Positions 34,063 through 47,519 of a DNA stretch of 64,000 nucleotides are shown piece after piece. Made by a program: the position numbers and the translations under genes. The notes under the pieces were generated by a model. It made no database searches. It worked only from the letters and a program-made list of their open reading frames with translations, and had not been told where the DNA came from. How positions within the stretch are numbered: position 1 is the first letter of the stretch; every line of letters begins with the position of its first letter. The stretch lies in NCBI GenBank assembly GCA_015680685.1, contig MNCI01027470.1, positions 339,967 through 403,966 of the forward strand, written 5' to 3'. This DNA is from Gnetum montanum. Taxonomy: Eukaryota; Streptophyta; Gnetopsida; Gnetales; Gnetaceae.

Positions 34063-34470
34063 TCAAGGTAGACACATGTGTGAATAATCCATTGATATAT
34101 AACCTAAAAAATTTTTACTCCAACATCTACTCAACAAAATACTATGTGCATCTAGTATATCTACTACTTGAATAGTTATTCTACTCTTGATATAGGGTTC
34201 AGAAGTGATTTCTAATAGAACATTGGGCAATTGATCCACAATCTTCACTCTACTTTTATTCACATGAATGATCTTTTTATTTTATTTTTTTGGAATCATT
34301 CCAAGTTTTTTGCATATAGATAATGACATAATAGTAGATGTAGCTCCAAAATCAATTAAACAATTGTGAAGATACTTGTCCTTTAACTTCATTGTCAAAA
34401 GAAAATGAGGAGCTTCCCTATCAAAAGTACAATCATAGCTAGTTTTTGTTTTCTTGTAATTGTTGGACAC
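34063..34470 (-). pseudogene. Protease region, element F
   Basis: The segment 34470-34282 contains the active-site block CLIDFGATSTIMSLSICKKL (D-F-G-A in place of D-S/T-G-A). The next frame, 34263-34063, has the downstream block VVDILDAHSILLSRCWS and FLGYISMDYSHMCLP, typical of gypsy protease-to-RNase H linkers. A frameshift separates them. Confidence 0.7.
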
Positions 34471-34776
34471 ATAGCTTAATTCTAATTCCCCAACTCTCTT
34501 TTTACCTTTAATAAACTCTAAAACTTTTCTTTGCTGATTTCAACTCCATAACAATTGATATATACTAATGTTGGCTCTAATATGCTTACTATTTTTAATA
34601 AATCATATTCATCAATTTATTAAGAGATTGATTTTTAGTACTCTATTCTACTTTATCTTCTTTACCTTTATTTTTCTCTCTTCTACTTTGCTCAAAAGCC
34701 TTTCTCTTAGTAGATGGTTCAGAAATAACGTTTGGAGGCCTAGAAGGAGTTAATCTTGCTATGATTGAAGATTATA

Positions 34777-36020
34777 TTAATTTTCCTCATTGTTATTACA
34801 CTCTTCATTTGATGATATATTCACTTTGGAACATGATTGATAAGAAGTATCACTAGATCCACTATTTGAAGATTTTCGTACATAATGAACACTTTGTAGC
34901 TTATTATCTAATTCAATATCAAGGAGATTAGACATGATAAGATCACTTTCATCCACATCTTCTACTGACTTAGTATCTTGATTCTTATGTTTCCTATTTT
35001 TCTTCTCTTCCTTGATTTTAACCTTTGCCAAAGCTTTTTCTAAATTTACTACCTTGTTGGACAAATCTCTCATAAACTATCCTTTTTTAGATTCTTTGCT
35101 TTCAGACTCTTGCTTAGCCTTAATACAAGATGGACTTGGTAATTCTTTAAGTTGAGAAAAATATTGTACAGGAATCATCACTTTCTCTTCTCTTTTTGAG
35201 TTGTGATAATTTCTTCATTGTTCGAGTTTAACTATTTTTCTAATTGTATAGCTTCACTAAAGTAGTTACTTAGTGTTAGTAAGTTTGGAGTTCTCCTTAA
35301 CCAAATTGAAATATTTGGATTCACAGCCTTAAGACAAGTATTACTAAGCACTTCATCTGATGGACTATACTATCTTTGCAAGAGCCCACAAATTCATTAA
35401 AACTTAATAGTGAAATCCCTAATTGACTCTTTAAATCCTTGCTTAGTTTTTACTAGAACATAGTACAATTTTTGTTGATTCAATTGATTGTCAAACTAGG
35501 CCAAGAAAATACTTTTCATATCATTCCAACTTGTGATACTGTTGGTTGGAAAATTTGAATACCAAATTTGAGCCATACCCTTTAAGTTTTCTACAAACAA
35601 CCTACAAGCCTAATCTTGATGTTGAACATTTGCATGAGCCAAAGCTAATTCAAACATGTAAATATATTCTTCAACTAAGAAATATTTTCCAAGAATAAAA
35701 GGTTTAGGAAAATATTAATAAAGTACATTAGCAATATTATTGTAATTTTGAAGTCCTAATGGTGTAACTCTTTGCCAAGGATTTGCCATCCTACTAGAAT
35801 TTCTTTTGATCGTTGAACTCTTATACTTCTTTGTTCTTCTCTTATAGACTAATAAACTAGATAGAAGGGAATATCTCCTTATCTTTCTTGTCTTCACTCC
35901 ACTACTTTTTTCAAACTCAAAAATCTTTTTCTGTTCTTCTTTTAATGAATAATCAGTCTTATAATCAAGAAGTTCTTTGGAAACTTTGAAATCTTCCAAA
36001 CTATCAATCCATTTGGTCAT
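34777..36020 (-). pseudogene. Gag, element F
   Basis: N-terminal residues MTKWIDSLEDFK, then NPWQRVTPLG. The capsid region reads LVEEYIYMFELALAHANVQ, CRLFVENLKGMAQIWYSNFP, SWNDMKSIFL and LVKTKQGFKESIRDFTIKF. This is the retrotransposon Gag pattern. The C-terminal part (35073-34777) is Lys/Glu then Ser/Asn rich. Several stops are present. Confidence 0.7.
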
Positions 36021-36123
36021 GAACTAAAAATAGTATCTAATTTCTTAAATCCTCCTAGCAACAAAAATAATTGTTAATGTGCTAGGACTATCAAGATTAT
36101 GAACATAGAGGAAAATTTTTTAT

Positions 36124-36140
36124 CCCTCCTTCTAGCACCG
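36124..36140 (-). promoter_or_regulatory. Primer binding site of element F (tRNA-Asn type)
   Basis: CGGTGCTAGAAGGAGGG on the minus strand, 7 bases inside the LTR start at 36148. Confidence 0.6.
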
Positions 36141-36147
36141 AAAGAAG

Positions 36148-36926
36148 TATTGGTGACCATTTGAGATGCAACCACCAACATTAGAAGCCTCACAATCTCA
36201 TGACCTTGGGAAGTCATGGGATTGAAGGTGTTCTTTAAATAGGGTTTAGGTGCTTGCTAGTCTCTAGCAATACCAAGGCCCAGATACCTCCAAATAAACT
36301 CAATATTTATAAAATGTACCAGACATGAGTATGTGTTTACTATTGTAAATGTTATAATGGTTCGGTTGTGTATAAACTATAACTAGCTATCATAAATGAG
36401 ATTCAGGTAACTTTGTCAAACACTTTGAGTTGTTAGAGATTCCTATTATGTTCAATCACTTAGTCTACATGGTTCTTATAATACATACTTGTAAAAAATA
36501 AAATTTTGCCAAAACATTTGAGCACAATTCTACCAATCTACTCCTAATTTCCCCCCAAAGAGAAAGTTCCATAAGAAAAATAGAAATAAAGTGATACTTA
36601 ATAGACTCAGAAAAATAAGCAAAAGAGAGAAGAATTGCATGAAATTCCAAATATTTAAGCAAGGTATGTTGACATGAGGAAACACTTTCTAATAAAGCTA
36701 TTCCTAATATAATAAGTACAAATTGTCCAAACTTTTAGAGCTCAATAAGCAATTTCATAAAGACAGTCTTATTATACTACCCAAAATTGTCGCATAAATG
36801 ACAAAGTATGAGTCTCTATTTTGACTAGTTAATAGATGTCAAAGATTGCATTCAACATTGTTTTCAAAAAATTTAACAATTTCTTGATTGAAATATGAAG
36901 GTAATAAACTTTTAAAATAAAGAAGT
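36148..36926 (-). repeat. Element F: 5' LTR, interrupted
   Basis: Starts TATTGGTGACC and aligns inverted with element A's LTR end. About 780 bases remain before element G interrupts. The rest should lie beyond G, outside the window. Confidence 0.6.
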
Positions 36927-38332
36927 TGAAAACACCACCAAATATGCATGTTGAAACCTTTATAATCCCATTTCATGAAACCTGAGGAAATATTTTATTG
37001 TAAATGTGAAGGTTGTAATTCATAAAGTGGAAATCTCACATGTTTCATACTTTTGGGGCTGAAAAATGCTTCATAAGTAACCAAAGCCTCATTCCCCAAG
37101 TGAAAAGAGTCATCTAGTGTCTATATTTGGGCTTGGGGGAGTCAAAAATGCATTTTGGAATGCCAAAAATGGTAGTTTGATGGGTTTTATGGGGGGTATA
37201 CATTTCTCTACATTGACACAACCCCTACAAGGAGTAAGCTAGCTAGGAGACTTCAAGGCCAGCATGGAGGAGTGAAAAGGGGCTAGAACTCACCTACCCC
37301 CAATGTGGAAAGGGAGGTGACCTAGCCTAGAGGAGTTTATCTTCACCCCCAGCATTGACCATCCATTCCCACTCAACATTGATACTCTCCCCTAGTGGGA
37401 GGTGGTTGGCCAACTAGGAGAAAGGACATTAAATAATGTGGAGGGATTAGACAATTAGGATTCATAGGGGTGGATCTCACCTACCCGCCTTAAACATGGT
37501 AGCTAATTTTTAATAATTTGGCAGTCAATTTGCAGCCAATCATTTAGTGATCTGGTAGGCAATTTTCAGCCAATCAGTCAACCATTTGCAGCCAATTTTC
37601 ATTCCAAATCATGGCCATAACCCTATAAAAACCAAACCTTGTGACCATGTCAAGTATCCACAATTTAGCACCTTGGCATTTTGGCATTCAAAGCTCTTGC
37701 TTCCTTAGCAAAAATGTAGCTTCTTGATGCCCAGCAATGTGCAACCTCTACAACCTATTACTCCTTGTTACCCCACCCCCCTAGGATCTATGAACTTTGG
37801 ATGTCAACATTACCTTCCTAGGATTTCCAAATCCTAGTGTGATGCACTTTAGTCACCCCAATCCTTCACATTTTTCTAACCCCAGCTATAACCAAAATTG
37901 TAGATCTAAGGTCCTGACAAAGGAGGTTTGATAGCATTAGGAGTGGCAAAGATATCGGATCATGGAGTTGATCATGGCTTCAACAGGCTCTGAACCCCTA
38001 CCCAAGTGAATCCCCCTTTGCCCCTTTTTGGGAATCAAATTTGTACACCCCTTTGAACTCATTTTTTTTATTTAATAAATTTTATGATTTCATTTTATGT
38101 AAAATTCCATATATAATTATTATATTTTTAGTGCATTACTTTATAGATTTGCATCTTCTAAATTTTTTACCCCCATTTTGTGCTCCCTTTAAGTTCCTAG
38201 GTGATCTACCAGATCATCTAGGGTACCCTGGATCCCATTTTCCTTATGGAGGCCCTAGGGGATTTAGGGTTGACATTGCATGCGATTGAGAATCCTTAGC
38301 TTTTCCAATGACTTATATTTTCCATCACATCA
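36927..38332 (+). repeat. Element G: 5' LTR
   Basis: Starts TGAAAACACCACC and ends CATCACATCA; 1406 bases. It is homologous, inverted, to element E's LTR. A TATA box lies at 37623-37630 and a GGCCCTAGGGG(A/T)TT word in U5 is shared with E. Confidence 0.7.
37623..37630 (+). promoter_or_regulatory. TATA box of element G LTR
   Basis: CTATAAAA, about 0.7 kb into the LTR, matching the position in related LTRs. Confidence 0.6.
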
Positions 38333-38338
38333 ATTCTT

Positions 38339-38357
38339 TAGCACTAAAAGGAGGGCC
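38339..38357 (+). promoter_or_regulatory. Primer binding site of element G (tRNA-Asn type, decayed)
   Basis: TAGCACTAAAAGGAGGGCC compared with TGGCGCTAGAAGGAGGGCC; the differences are G-to-A or C-to-T type. It lies 6 bases after the LTR end. Confidence 0.55.
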
Positions 38358-39397
38358 TTCACCTGATTTCTGCAACCAACCTTGAATGTCCTCATAGCCA
38401 ACATTTCTTGCTTGCTAGAGATTTTTTATTTTTGCAATGAAAACCTTGAAGTCCCCTTTGAAAATCCAACACTTTCTCTCACCCCCATGTAGCAAAAACC
38501 CTAGTTTGGAAGTTGTAGGTGGTTGGATGTTGAGTTTTTCAACATCTGCTATGAATTTCAATAGCCAAAACCAATGTTGAACACCTAGACACCAATGTTT
38601 CACCTTGGCCATAATTCTCATTACAAAAATAATGTTTCCATTAGTACCAACCAAAAGTACTTTCCTCCTCCTTTGTAGTTGAATTTTTCATTTTCTAAAA
38701 CCATTTTAAGAAAGTTACAAGTTTCTATTTTGGCTACCATACTTTCCCGCATTTTCACTAATGTTGATTTTAGAAGGTGTAATTTCCTCCATCTCACCCC
38801 CACTTTTACCACTACCATACTTGGTGCTGTGATAGCTAGGAGGCTAATGTCAGTGAATCTTGATCCCAACATTCTTAGCTTTCCATTTTTGGTAAATGGA
38901 TAAATCCCTCTTTACCCACCACCCCCAACTTACTACTTATAGTAAGCAATATGTTTTCACCATTTTTTCCTATTTCTACCAAATTTAAAGTTTATAGCAA
39001 TTACAACTATAAAAATTTACATCCTTTTCTCCAAACCTTTAATAAATTTTGCCCCCTCTTACCAATGTTAGCTTTGTAAGGTGTGAGATCCCCCCCATCT
39101 CACCCCTTCTTTTCCCCCTACCACATCCAAGGGTTTGACAATTAGGAAGCTAGCATGGGCATCAAGGAGTGTGAAAGATAAAAGGTTAGTGCAGGTAAAG
39201 TTTGCTATCACCTTTGCACCTTCCCATTTTAGGTAAAGGAGTATACTCCCCCTTACCCCCTACTTTCTATTTATAGTAAGTACCCTATTTTTCACCATTT
39301 TTTCTCCCTTTGATTGCTTCTGAATCCCACTTGTTGAAACCTACTTTCATTTTTTGCTTTTCATAGCCTATCTTGATCCATTTTCATTAAAATAACA
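38358..39397 (+). other. Leader of element G
   Basis: About 1 kb between primer site and gag with no conserved ORF. Two long units starting near 38640 and 38960 share TTACTATTTATAGTAAG-like and TTTTCACCATTTTTTC words, so the leader contains an old internal duplication. Confidence 0.5.
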
Positions 39398-42010
39398 ATG
39401 TCTCTCCCATGATCAACTAAGTTTCCTTACAACTACACTGATAGTGGGTCAGATCAATAGGCTATAAGGGTCTATGACCACAAAGACCTTGACATCACTA
39501 AATGTAGGTGATCTTTGAGGGTCATAGGGGAGAGTCCTAATTTTGTAGTCATAAGTAAAGATTCTTATAATTTCATTTGTGCTAAAATACAAGTAGGCAT
39601 GCTAATTCCATGAATTAAAGTCAAGGCCAAGAGGGAGTTTGAGCTTATACATAGGAGTGGGAAGGAGTACATCCCTTTCCCATATGAACAAATTCCCCTT
39701 AACGACATCTATGCCAAAATCCTAGCCCAAATGATTGATGTGGAAGAGGAAGATGATAAGCATAGCTTTGAGGAACAACAAGAGAAGGAGGATGAATTTA
39801 AGATAGAATTTGAGCCTTAAAACATCCTAGGAGGACTATTACAACAAACATCTCCCAAGGTCACAACATCTTCCTCTAATGCTTTTGTTTTCTCCATGGA
39901 CATGGTGCCACCATCTTTCACTTCTTCCTACCCTACTATGGTACCATTTACAACACACTCTCGATATATAAAATAATTGATGCTAACTACTTACATGGGA
40001 TTTACTATGAGTCCCTAAGCAACACATGGGTCACATACCCCCCGTTTATTCCATTTGTGCCTTAAATACCAACATAGACATCCTTTTCATTGTTTGGCCC
40101 ACAAACCACAAGTATAACACAACCCCTCCATTTTGTCATGCAATCCATAGCAAGGCCACAATCTTGACAATAGATGTCACAACCATATGTGCAAGCCTCA
40201 TAGCCAACAAGGCCACCACAAGGCCTACATCAATCCTTCCAAATGATCCAAGACCTTACAAAGAAGTTAAAGAGGCTCAAAGCCTCTACATTCCAAAGTG
40301 TAAAGATCATGGACTTCTATCAAGATGATCCTATTAGTCTTGTGGTCCCCACCTTTGACACTTCCTTTTGGTGTCCCTATTCCCCAGTTTAGCAAATATA
40401 ATGGATAAAGTGACCATAATGCTCACCTTATAACCTTTAGATTTGAGTGCTTGCTATTGCATCCATGACCTCATACCATCATGAGGATTATTTCTATGTC
40501 CTTGACTAGGAAAGTGCTTGATTGGTACCATACATTACCTAGAGGATCTATATCCTCCCTTGAAGACTTGATAGATAAATTTTTTGATTGCTTCAAGTAT
40601 AACTTAAAGCCTGATACCACACTTAACCAACTCATGGAGGTTAAGTAGGGATCTCTTGAGCCTGTACAGAAGTTCATCCAATGGTGGAGTGGACTCTTAA
40701 ATAAAATACAAGAGCCAACATCCAAAACTAACCTTTTGGCTATATTTAAGGGGGTATTTAATGACTTTATCAAGTCCAAAATTTACTACCTTGACCCATG
40801 ATCACTTAGCCAAGTGTTCTCCTAGACCAAGAATATAGAAGATGCTACAAAGGCCAGTCATGACCCAGCCTATGTAGCACACAAAAACCAACATATGTAG
40901 AGAGACAAGGAAAAAGGCAAGCATAATAATATGACCATAGCAACTATGAATAAGGAGGCCAATACCACTAACCATGCGCCAAGGACCAACCCATTCAAGG
41001 CTACCACTAATAATAATCATGATCACCAACCTTCAACCTCTAGGGCCACTACATCAACAATGACCAAACCCAATTTTGAAAGGAAGGATAGGTCCAAATA
41101 CACTGCACTACCATTAAAACTATCAGAGCTGTTAGACCAACTTTTGGAAAGTGGGCATATCCAATAAAAATAGATGTCTGAAGCTTCCCAAAAGAAACAT
41201 GATATACTTTTTGAAATAGCCAAGGACCTCACTAGAGAAATGAAAGATGATCCACTAATACCTAAATACTTCAAGATAGACCACTTTTGCCACTATTACC
41301 AATAGCCTGGTCATGATACAAGCTTCTACCTTACACTAAAGGATGACTTGTAGAAGATGATAGATAGGGGAGAGCTAGTTCTAGATGCATCCAATCCTAT
41401 CTAACCTCAAAACCAATTGATGCAAGTGTACAAAGACCCATTGAAAGCTAACAATGCTACATATACCATATCGGCATTCAACGCAGATGATAATCAGAGA
41501 TCATTAAGAGGACCATTTGTGATTCATGTGTCCCCTTATGGTGGAAGGAATTCTTTAGCTTCCACTAGGTTAACATCCCCTTTTGTCATGAGGGTGCTCA
41601 CACAAGTGCCTCCTAAGGAATCATTTATCATCAAGGTGCCCTATCCCACCATAGCATAAGTAACCATAGCCTCACCAACTGATAAAACCATCCAAAAACC
41701 TCTTGTGGTGGCCAATGTTATTGCATCTTCCTCACAACCAATAAATGACAACCTAAAATCTCCAAATAAGCAAAGGAATAAGCAAAAACAAAATTCTGAC
41801 AATAAGGTTGATAAGCATATAGAGGTACGGAAAGAAGTGGACCCACCAAAGCCCATCCCCATAACAACTATACCCATGACCTCCTCTGTTGAACCAACTC
41901 CAAACAACAAACCACAAGAGGATCCCAAAGCTCATGGATAGAAGAACAAGGAGAAGCCCCAACAATCACAACCTAAGACTAAAGTTCACATTTTGGGGCA
42001 CATGTAGGAA
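39398..42010 (+). pseudogene. Gag, element G
   Basis: Met at 39398. The N-terminal domain reads SYNFICAKIQ, KAKREFELIHRSGKEYIPF and PYEQIPL, matching I and D. A linker follows, then the capsid core: DFYQDDPI, WYHTLPRGSISSLEDLIDKF, FKYNLKPDTTLNQLMEVK, SLEPVQKFIQWWSG, LLAIFKGVFNDFIKSKIYYL. The region FERKDRSKYTALPLKLSELL precedes FCHYYQ-stop-PGHDTSFYLTL, the degenerate Cys/His knuckle. A Lys/Pro-rich tail leads into protease. Stops are scattered (K-stop-G, H-stop-K), but order and length match D. Confidence 0.8.
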
Positions 42011-42950
42011 GTGATGCACAATCGAGGTGACAATCCCATAGCTAATGAAAAAATCTTCCTTAGTGTGATAGATCAAGTTAGAAAATCTCTTAAGTCAAAG
42101 AACACTACTTTGAGCCTATATGACCTGATCATGACTTCCACCACACATCATAAGGCATTAGTCAAAATTCTAACTTCTATCCCTACTAGTGAGGATATCC
42201 CCACTAACAAAGAATCCATCCATGTAGTGATGGTTCCTCCCACACCTAGGGAGGGAAAGTTAACATCCCTAATATTTTGTGATAGTAAAATTAAGGTTAA
42301 TCCCTAAAATGGTAAAATTTCTAGTGCTCATAACCATACACATAAGGAAGTTCAAGGTGCATCAAGTGCATGTAGATGATGGTGCAGCTACTAACATCAT
42401 CCCATGCACCATCATTGAATGATTAGGCTTGATAGAGAAAATACATAAACATCGTTAGCTACTCTTAAGTATTTCAATGGATTGAGGGTTAGGGTCTATC
42501 TCCTTAGATTTTGTGGTAGGGAAGAAATTCCCCATAATTGCAAATTTCTTAGTGGTGGAGGAGATGCCTGCATTTAACCTTATCCTAGGAGGACCTTTGT
42601 TGGCTTAGTTACAAGTTGTGTCTTCTTCCATCCACAAGAAGATTCACCTTACTTATGAGGGAGGTGAGATCATCATTCATGGTGATAACATGGTACCTCT
42701 AGCTATTAACAATGTGGACATAGGGCAAGGATCTAAAGTGGAGCTTTAATAAGAAACTCATAGTCATGAAACCCAACAACCCAAGCTAAAATAGAAAGCC
42801 AATAATAATAATGATAGGAAGCAAGATGTGTCATGGGATGAACTCCCATTTAACATCATTAGTGAAGGTGATGATGAATACAAATTTATGCATAGTAGAC
42901 CTTACTCGTTGCCTAATCTTTCAAAAATTAGGAAGAGTCTACATAAATGA
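42011..42950 (+). pseudogene. Aspartic protease end of gag-PR, element G
   Basis: Begins with SVIDQVRKSLKSKNTTLSLY and DLIMTSTTHHKALVKIL. The active-site block is VHVDDGAATNIIP near 42370, the flap-side block is FNLILGGP near 42585, then SSSIHKKIHL. The C-terminal domain WDELPFNIISEGDDEY...KIRKSLHK ends in a stop at 42948-42950, at the same place as in I (KIKKLLNR, stop). This shared stop shows gag-PR is a separate ORF. Confidence 0.75.
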
Positions 42951-43249
42951 AGTACCCCTTGACCCTTCCACCCCATGTCCTTATAACCATGTAGCTGATA
43001 GACATGTATCTTAGCTTTTCCTTACTAATTTGTTATGCTTGTTTGTGCATTTTATTTTACTCTTCATGCAAGTATGCTAGATTTCTACTTTCATTTGAAC
43101 TTTACTTATGTATTGCAGCATTTCTTTTCTGTTACTTTTATACATGATGAAAACAACATAGAAATCCTTGTAAAAAAATCTTAAAGCTGGAAAAAACAAC
43201 AAAAAGTTTTTAAAAATAATTTTTACCAAAAAATATAAGCCTTTGAGGG

Positions 43250-43440
43250 TTTACCATGGCCTAAAATTGGAAAACTCATGGCCTATCGAGGACTAAAGCT
43301 AGCATCGTGGTCTACTAAGGTCTTAAACCAACATTGTGGCCTGTCAAGACCTTAAACCAGCATCATAGTCCATTAAGACTCTAAACTAGCATCATGGCCA
43401 ACCATAGCCTTAAACTAGTGATAAATGTATAGCCTTCCAT
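43250..43440. repeat. Short array between convergent genes (element G)
   Basis: Four or five units containing C(T/C)TAAAC(C/T)AGCATC(A/G)T or close variants with GGCC(T/A) words, 35-40 bases apart. It lies between the gag-PR stop (42950) and the antisense gene stop (43776), as in elements D and I. Confidence 0.6.
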
Positions 43441-43972
43441 GATTTAAAAAAAAATGGCAAGTAACTCTTGTCCATTCATAATTTCATAGTTCTCAACATA
43501 GCCAATGCAGCCATATTCCGCATAGATATTTCCAATACTTGTAACCTTAGAATATTAAAACAATAAAGTAATCACCAACGTATATAGGCAAAATCAAAAT
43601 TGAAACTTAAAATTTAAAACATCTTAAAATAGAATAATATAGCCATAGTCACATTATGTGACATAAAGGTTAAAACTATCAATCATAAATCATAAATGTC
43701 TACAACTCAATTATTGGCCAACATAAGCCATATAATCTCAAGCATAAAATGAAATAAATAGTAAATACTATGACATCATGCACCTAATGGTTTCAAAGGG
43801 GCATTTAGAGGAGAAGGAGGTGGTGCATCATTATCATCATCATCTACACCATTGGGGCCACCAAAATCATAAAATGCCTATGAGATAGCAATGTACAACA
43901 AGTTAGTAATCATCATAACCAAAATTGTAACATGAACTATGCAAAACAAAAAAAATAAAACTAAAAAATAAT

Positions 43973-44056
43973 NNNNNNNNNNNNNNNNNNNNNNNNNNNN
44001 NNNNNNNNNNNNNNNNNNNNNNNNNNNNNNNNNNNNNNNNNNNNNNNNNNNNNNNN
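43973..44056. other. Assembly gap (N)
   Basis: 84 unknown bases fall at the exon 7/intron 7 part of the antisense gene of element G, so that splice donor cannot be read. A single N also occurs at 25879. Confidence 0.95.
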
Positions 44057-47000
44057 AAGATGATGAAGGCCATGCTCCAAATGTTGGATAATCTGATCTT
44101 TTATCATGTTGGCCTAGTCAATATCTCCTAAATTAATGCCTTTGAGGATGTTGGTTCTATCCACATCCATCCATGATGGTGGCTCCCATGAGACTATATT
44201 TGTAGTGACCTCATCTACAGTCATGGTGTTTTGTGGAGTAGGAGACCCAACCACTATTAGAGTGCCTTCAAAGAGATTGAAAGCACTCTCAACCTAAATT
44301 CCCTGAATGAACATCTCTCTCTTTTGGCATTCAGTTGTCTCCTTCTTCAGCCATTTCAAATAGGCATCTCAATCAACCTTATACTTGTGCTTGTGGTCCA
44401 TTTGTATCTTACCCCAATCTAGGACCTAAGCACTATAATCATTCCAATCTTGTGCATTTTAAGAGATCAAGTCCATCTACATTTGTTGCTCATGCAACTC
44501 CCAAGAGAAAGCAATCTTATTATGGATAGTGCAATAGTAGTAGGCCCACGTGATCTCCTCGGTTTGTAAGGTCCCTGATTTCTCCACTTGGACATCCATG
44601 ATGGCCTTAGGCTCCTCAAGTCTTGGATCCTCTTAGCTTACCTTTTATTTTCCTCCTTCAAGGTCATAACTTGCTTCCATAGGAATTCATTAGACCTCTG
44701 AACCTCCCATGAAACTTTAGCACATGAAACTACTAGATCAATGGTAGTTTCATAAAGCTTCAAGGGGATATGTTTGGTGTTAGAAGGAATTTTAGGTAAG
44801 GAGTTAGACTCCATGTTTTAGGCCAGATCCCATGAACTCATGGCACTAAAAACAACAAAAATAATAATCATAAACTTAATATACAATATAGTTGTAGCAA
44901 AAAATACATCTCATAGAAAAATGACTAAGAAATAGCAAAGAATAGTTCTTACCAATTTTGAGTGCAACTTATTGCAATCTACCAATGATATCCTTTGCAA
45001 TCCCTGCATGAATTCTATCTTGTCTAGAATTTCTACCCATATTTTTAGGTGAAACTCAAGTATAGGGGCCTCTGCTACTAGCTCAAGAACTATGATAAGC
45101 ATAAGAATTGTTGGATAAGTAAGAACTCTAAAACCAAAAATAAAACTTTAGGCAATGACAAATAGAACATAAGTATATATATACTCTCCCCTTCATCCTC
45201 ATATTCATCTTCATTATCATTGGGGATTTTGATTAGAGACTCCCAGGGCAATGACACATCAAACAAGGCATCAAGATCACCCATATATTGTTGCAAGAGT
45301 GTCTTCTCTACATGCCTCTATTCTTCCTCCACCACAACTATATGCCTTTTCTCTTCCTCCTCAACACATCTATGTGTGTCCTCTACTTGCCTTTATTCTA
45401 CCTCTATAGTTACAGCTTAGGCTACTAGGTTCTACCATTGATCTGTAGCCATAAACTCTTAGATAAGTTAGCATGAATAACCATAGAACAAAACATAGTT
45501 TAAAGAAAAAAAAGAAAAGAAAATATAGGTGAAGTGTACTTGTGATTTCCTTGTCCAAGTGTGGGATCTTGAAGACAACATTTTGTTTATAGGGTGGTTT
45601 TGCTATTGGTGGTGCTTCATCTACAGGCCTCTTCAGGTTAGTCCTAGTTGCTCTAGCAACTTTAGCATGTAATCATTGGGCCCTCTTGATGTTTACTAGA
45701 AATGTAATAGGTGCCTCTCCCATGCTATCAAGGGATTCACACCAACTAACATCAAGATTCTTAGTGGTCACAAATAGTGAATCTTCCATATCCTCTAGTG
45801 GGTTTTGAGCCCTCATGATTGGATAAAGATGCTTTATCCAAGGCCTAGAGAGTTGTCATGGATCTTGGTGCACCGATGATCCACTTGTCTTCACTAGCAA
45901 AAATTCTACAAACCTCTTCAAGTAGCCTACAAAAAATGCATGGTGCATGTGGACTATCATGGAAGAATCTACACAAATTTTGAGGCTTTCCTCTTTGAGG
46001 CTAGCAACCAAGGAAACAACCTAGTTAAAATGAGTCTCCTCCATCAAAACTTTCTTGAAGGTCTATCCCTATGCAACGTGAATCACCTTCTTTTGTGACA
46101 ACAATTTAGGAAATACTTAAGATCTAAACAAGGGATAAGACCCCTTTTCATTAGGGTTCATAAAGCTATTGTAAGCAAGGTTGAAGTGGCCCTTGGTAGC
46201 ATCAAGCCATACCTCAACTTTTGCATAGTGCTCAACCTCTTTCATTGATTTGGTGGCAACTATTATTTTGTCAGTGGGAACACCAAATAAGTCATGGAAG
46301 GTAGTCATGCTAATGGAGATAGTAATGGATAGGCCTTGTATTGTCATGCAAAACACATTAGCTTTTTTATCAAAAGAGTTAATGATGTTCAACATCTCTA
46401 TAGAAGAAATGATAAGATTGGATGCCCTAAAGATCTCAAGAAAACTTGCATGAGTAATGTTTACTTAAATGTCTTCATATGCCTTCTCCCTTAACCACTC
46501 CTATGATGGTCCCACCTTAGCAAACTTTAGGATGATATTTTTAGCAAATTTTCCAATGAAGGGTATAATAACATCAGTGGGAGTGGAAGGCCTTGTATGC
46601 AAAAGGCAAGTGCTTGGCATCAATACAACTATGTTTTGGCCATAAGAAACTTAAAGCCTAAATAACCATAGAATTGATAAAATAATGAAGTACCTATTTT
46701 CTCAATATTCTTCTTCTTTCTTGGAGAAGCTCGTGTGGGGATCCCAATAGTAATACCCATATCTTTGATGTCCTTGAGAGTTTTCACTAGCTATCTATTG
46801 TTTTGATAGCCACACACCTCTTGTAAATAGGTTTAAATCTAGTAGGGTATTCATCAAACTTCCCTTTTAGTTGTTCAAAAACAACATATCTAATCTTGGG
46901 GCCCTTGGTGAATTCATTTAATGTAGTAAGGGCTACCATCAAAGTTTGATTATTCTTGATCAAACCGTGATCATTGAACTTGTACCTATAAGATATGTGT

Positions 47001-47519
47001 GAAACCAACAAGTTAAAAAAAAGAGATTAAATTATATAAAACCAACATGTTAAAACCTAAAATAGTTATGCTTACCCTTGTAATCAATACATAGTTCTTG
47101 GAGGATTCTAGAATAAATAGTGGACTCTTTATGCCACCATCAAAGTATTATTCATGTTGTATTGTGACTACTTTGGCATAGTCCAAATATTTGAAAGGTA
47201 CCATGGACTGATGAAATCCACTAATTCTCCTGCTACTCAAGTCTCTGTCCCATTGGTTATAAATTGGGCAACCAGGCATGCAGACATAGGTAAGAAGGTC
47301 ACCACAATCACTGCAGCCACCTCCTCAAACAAGTATGACCACATAATCACACAAAAGTGTTAGAGAAGATAAGCGTGAAAATCCCTTACCCCTAGGTCGA
47401 ACCATGCTAATATCTTCTCTAATGCCAAGTTAAGAGGAGGGGTGTGGTCTGTAGGTTGACTGTGACAACAAAGAATTCCATCTAGCACAACCACAATGTG
47501 CATTGGCTTTAGTAAGACC

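Larger units (their letters stand above)
32945..36926 (-). mobile_element. Element F: partial gypsy element, RNase H placed before RT
   Basis: Minus-strand order is 5' LTR (cut at 36926 by element G), primer site, gag, protease, RNase H, and the N-terminal part of RT, where it ends near 32945. Its codons are AT-rich and it is more decayed than D. The LTR terminus matches element A. RT core, integrase and 3' LTR are missing. Confidence 0.7.

Noticed and set aside
38621-38903. Overlapping ORFs on both strands in the leader of element G
   Set aside because: They lie between primer site and gag, have no counterpart in D or I, and fall in an internally duplicated AT-rich stretch.
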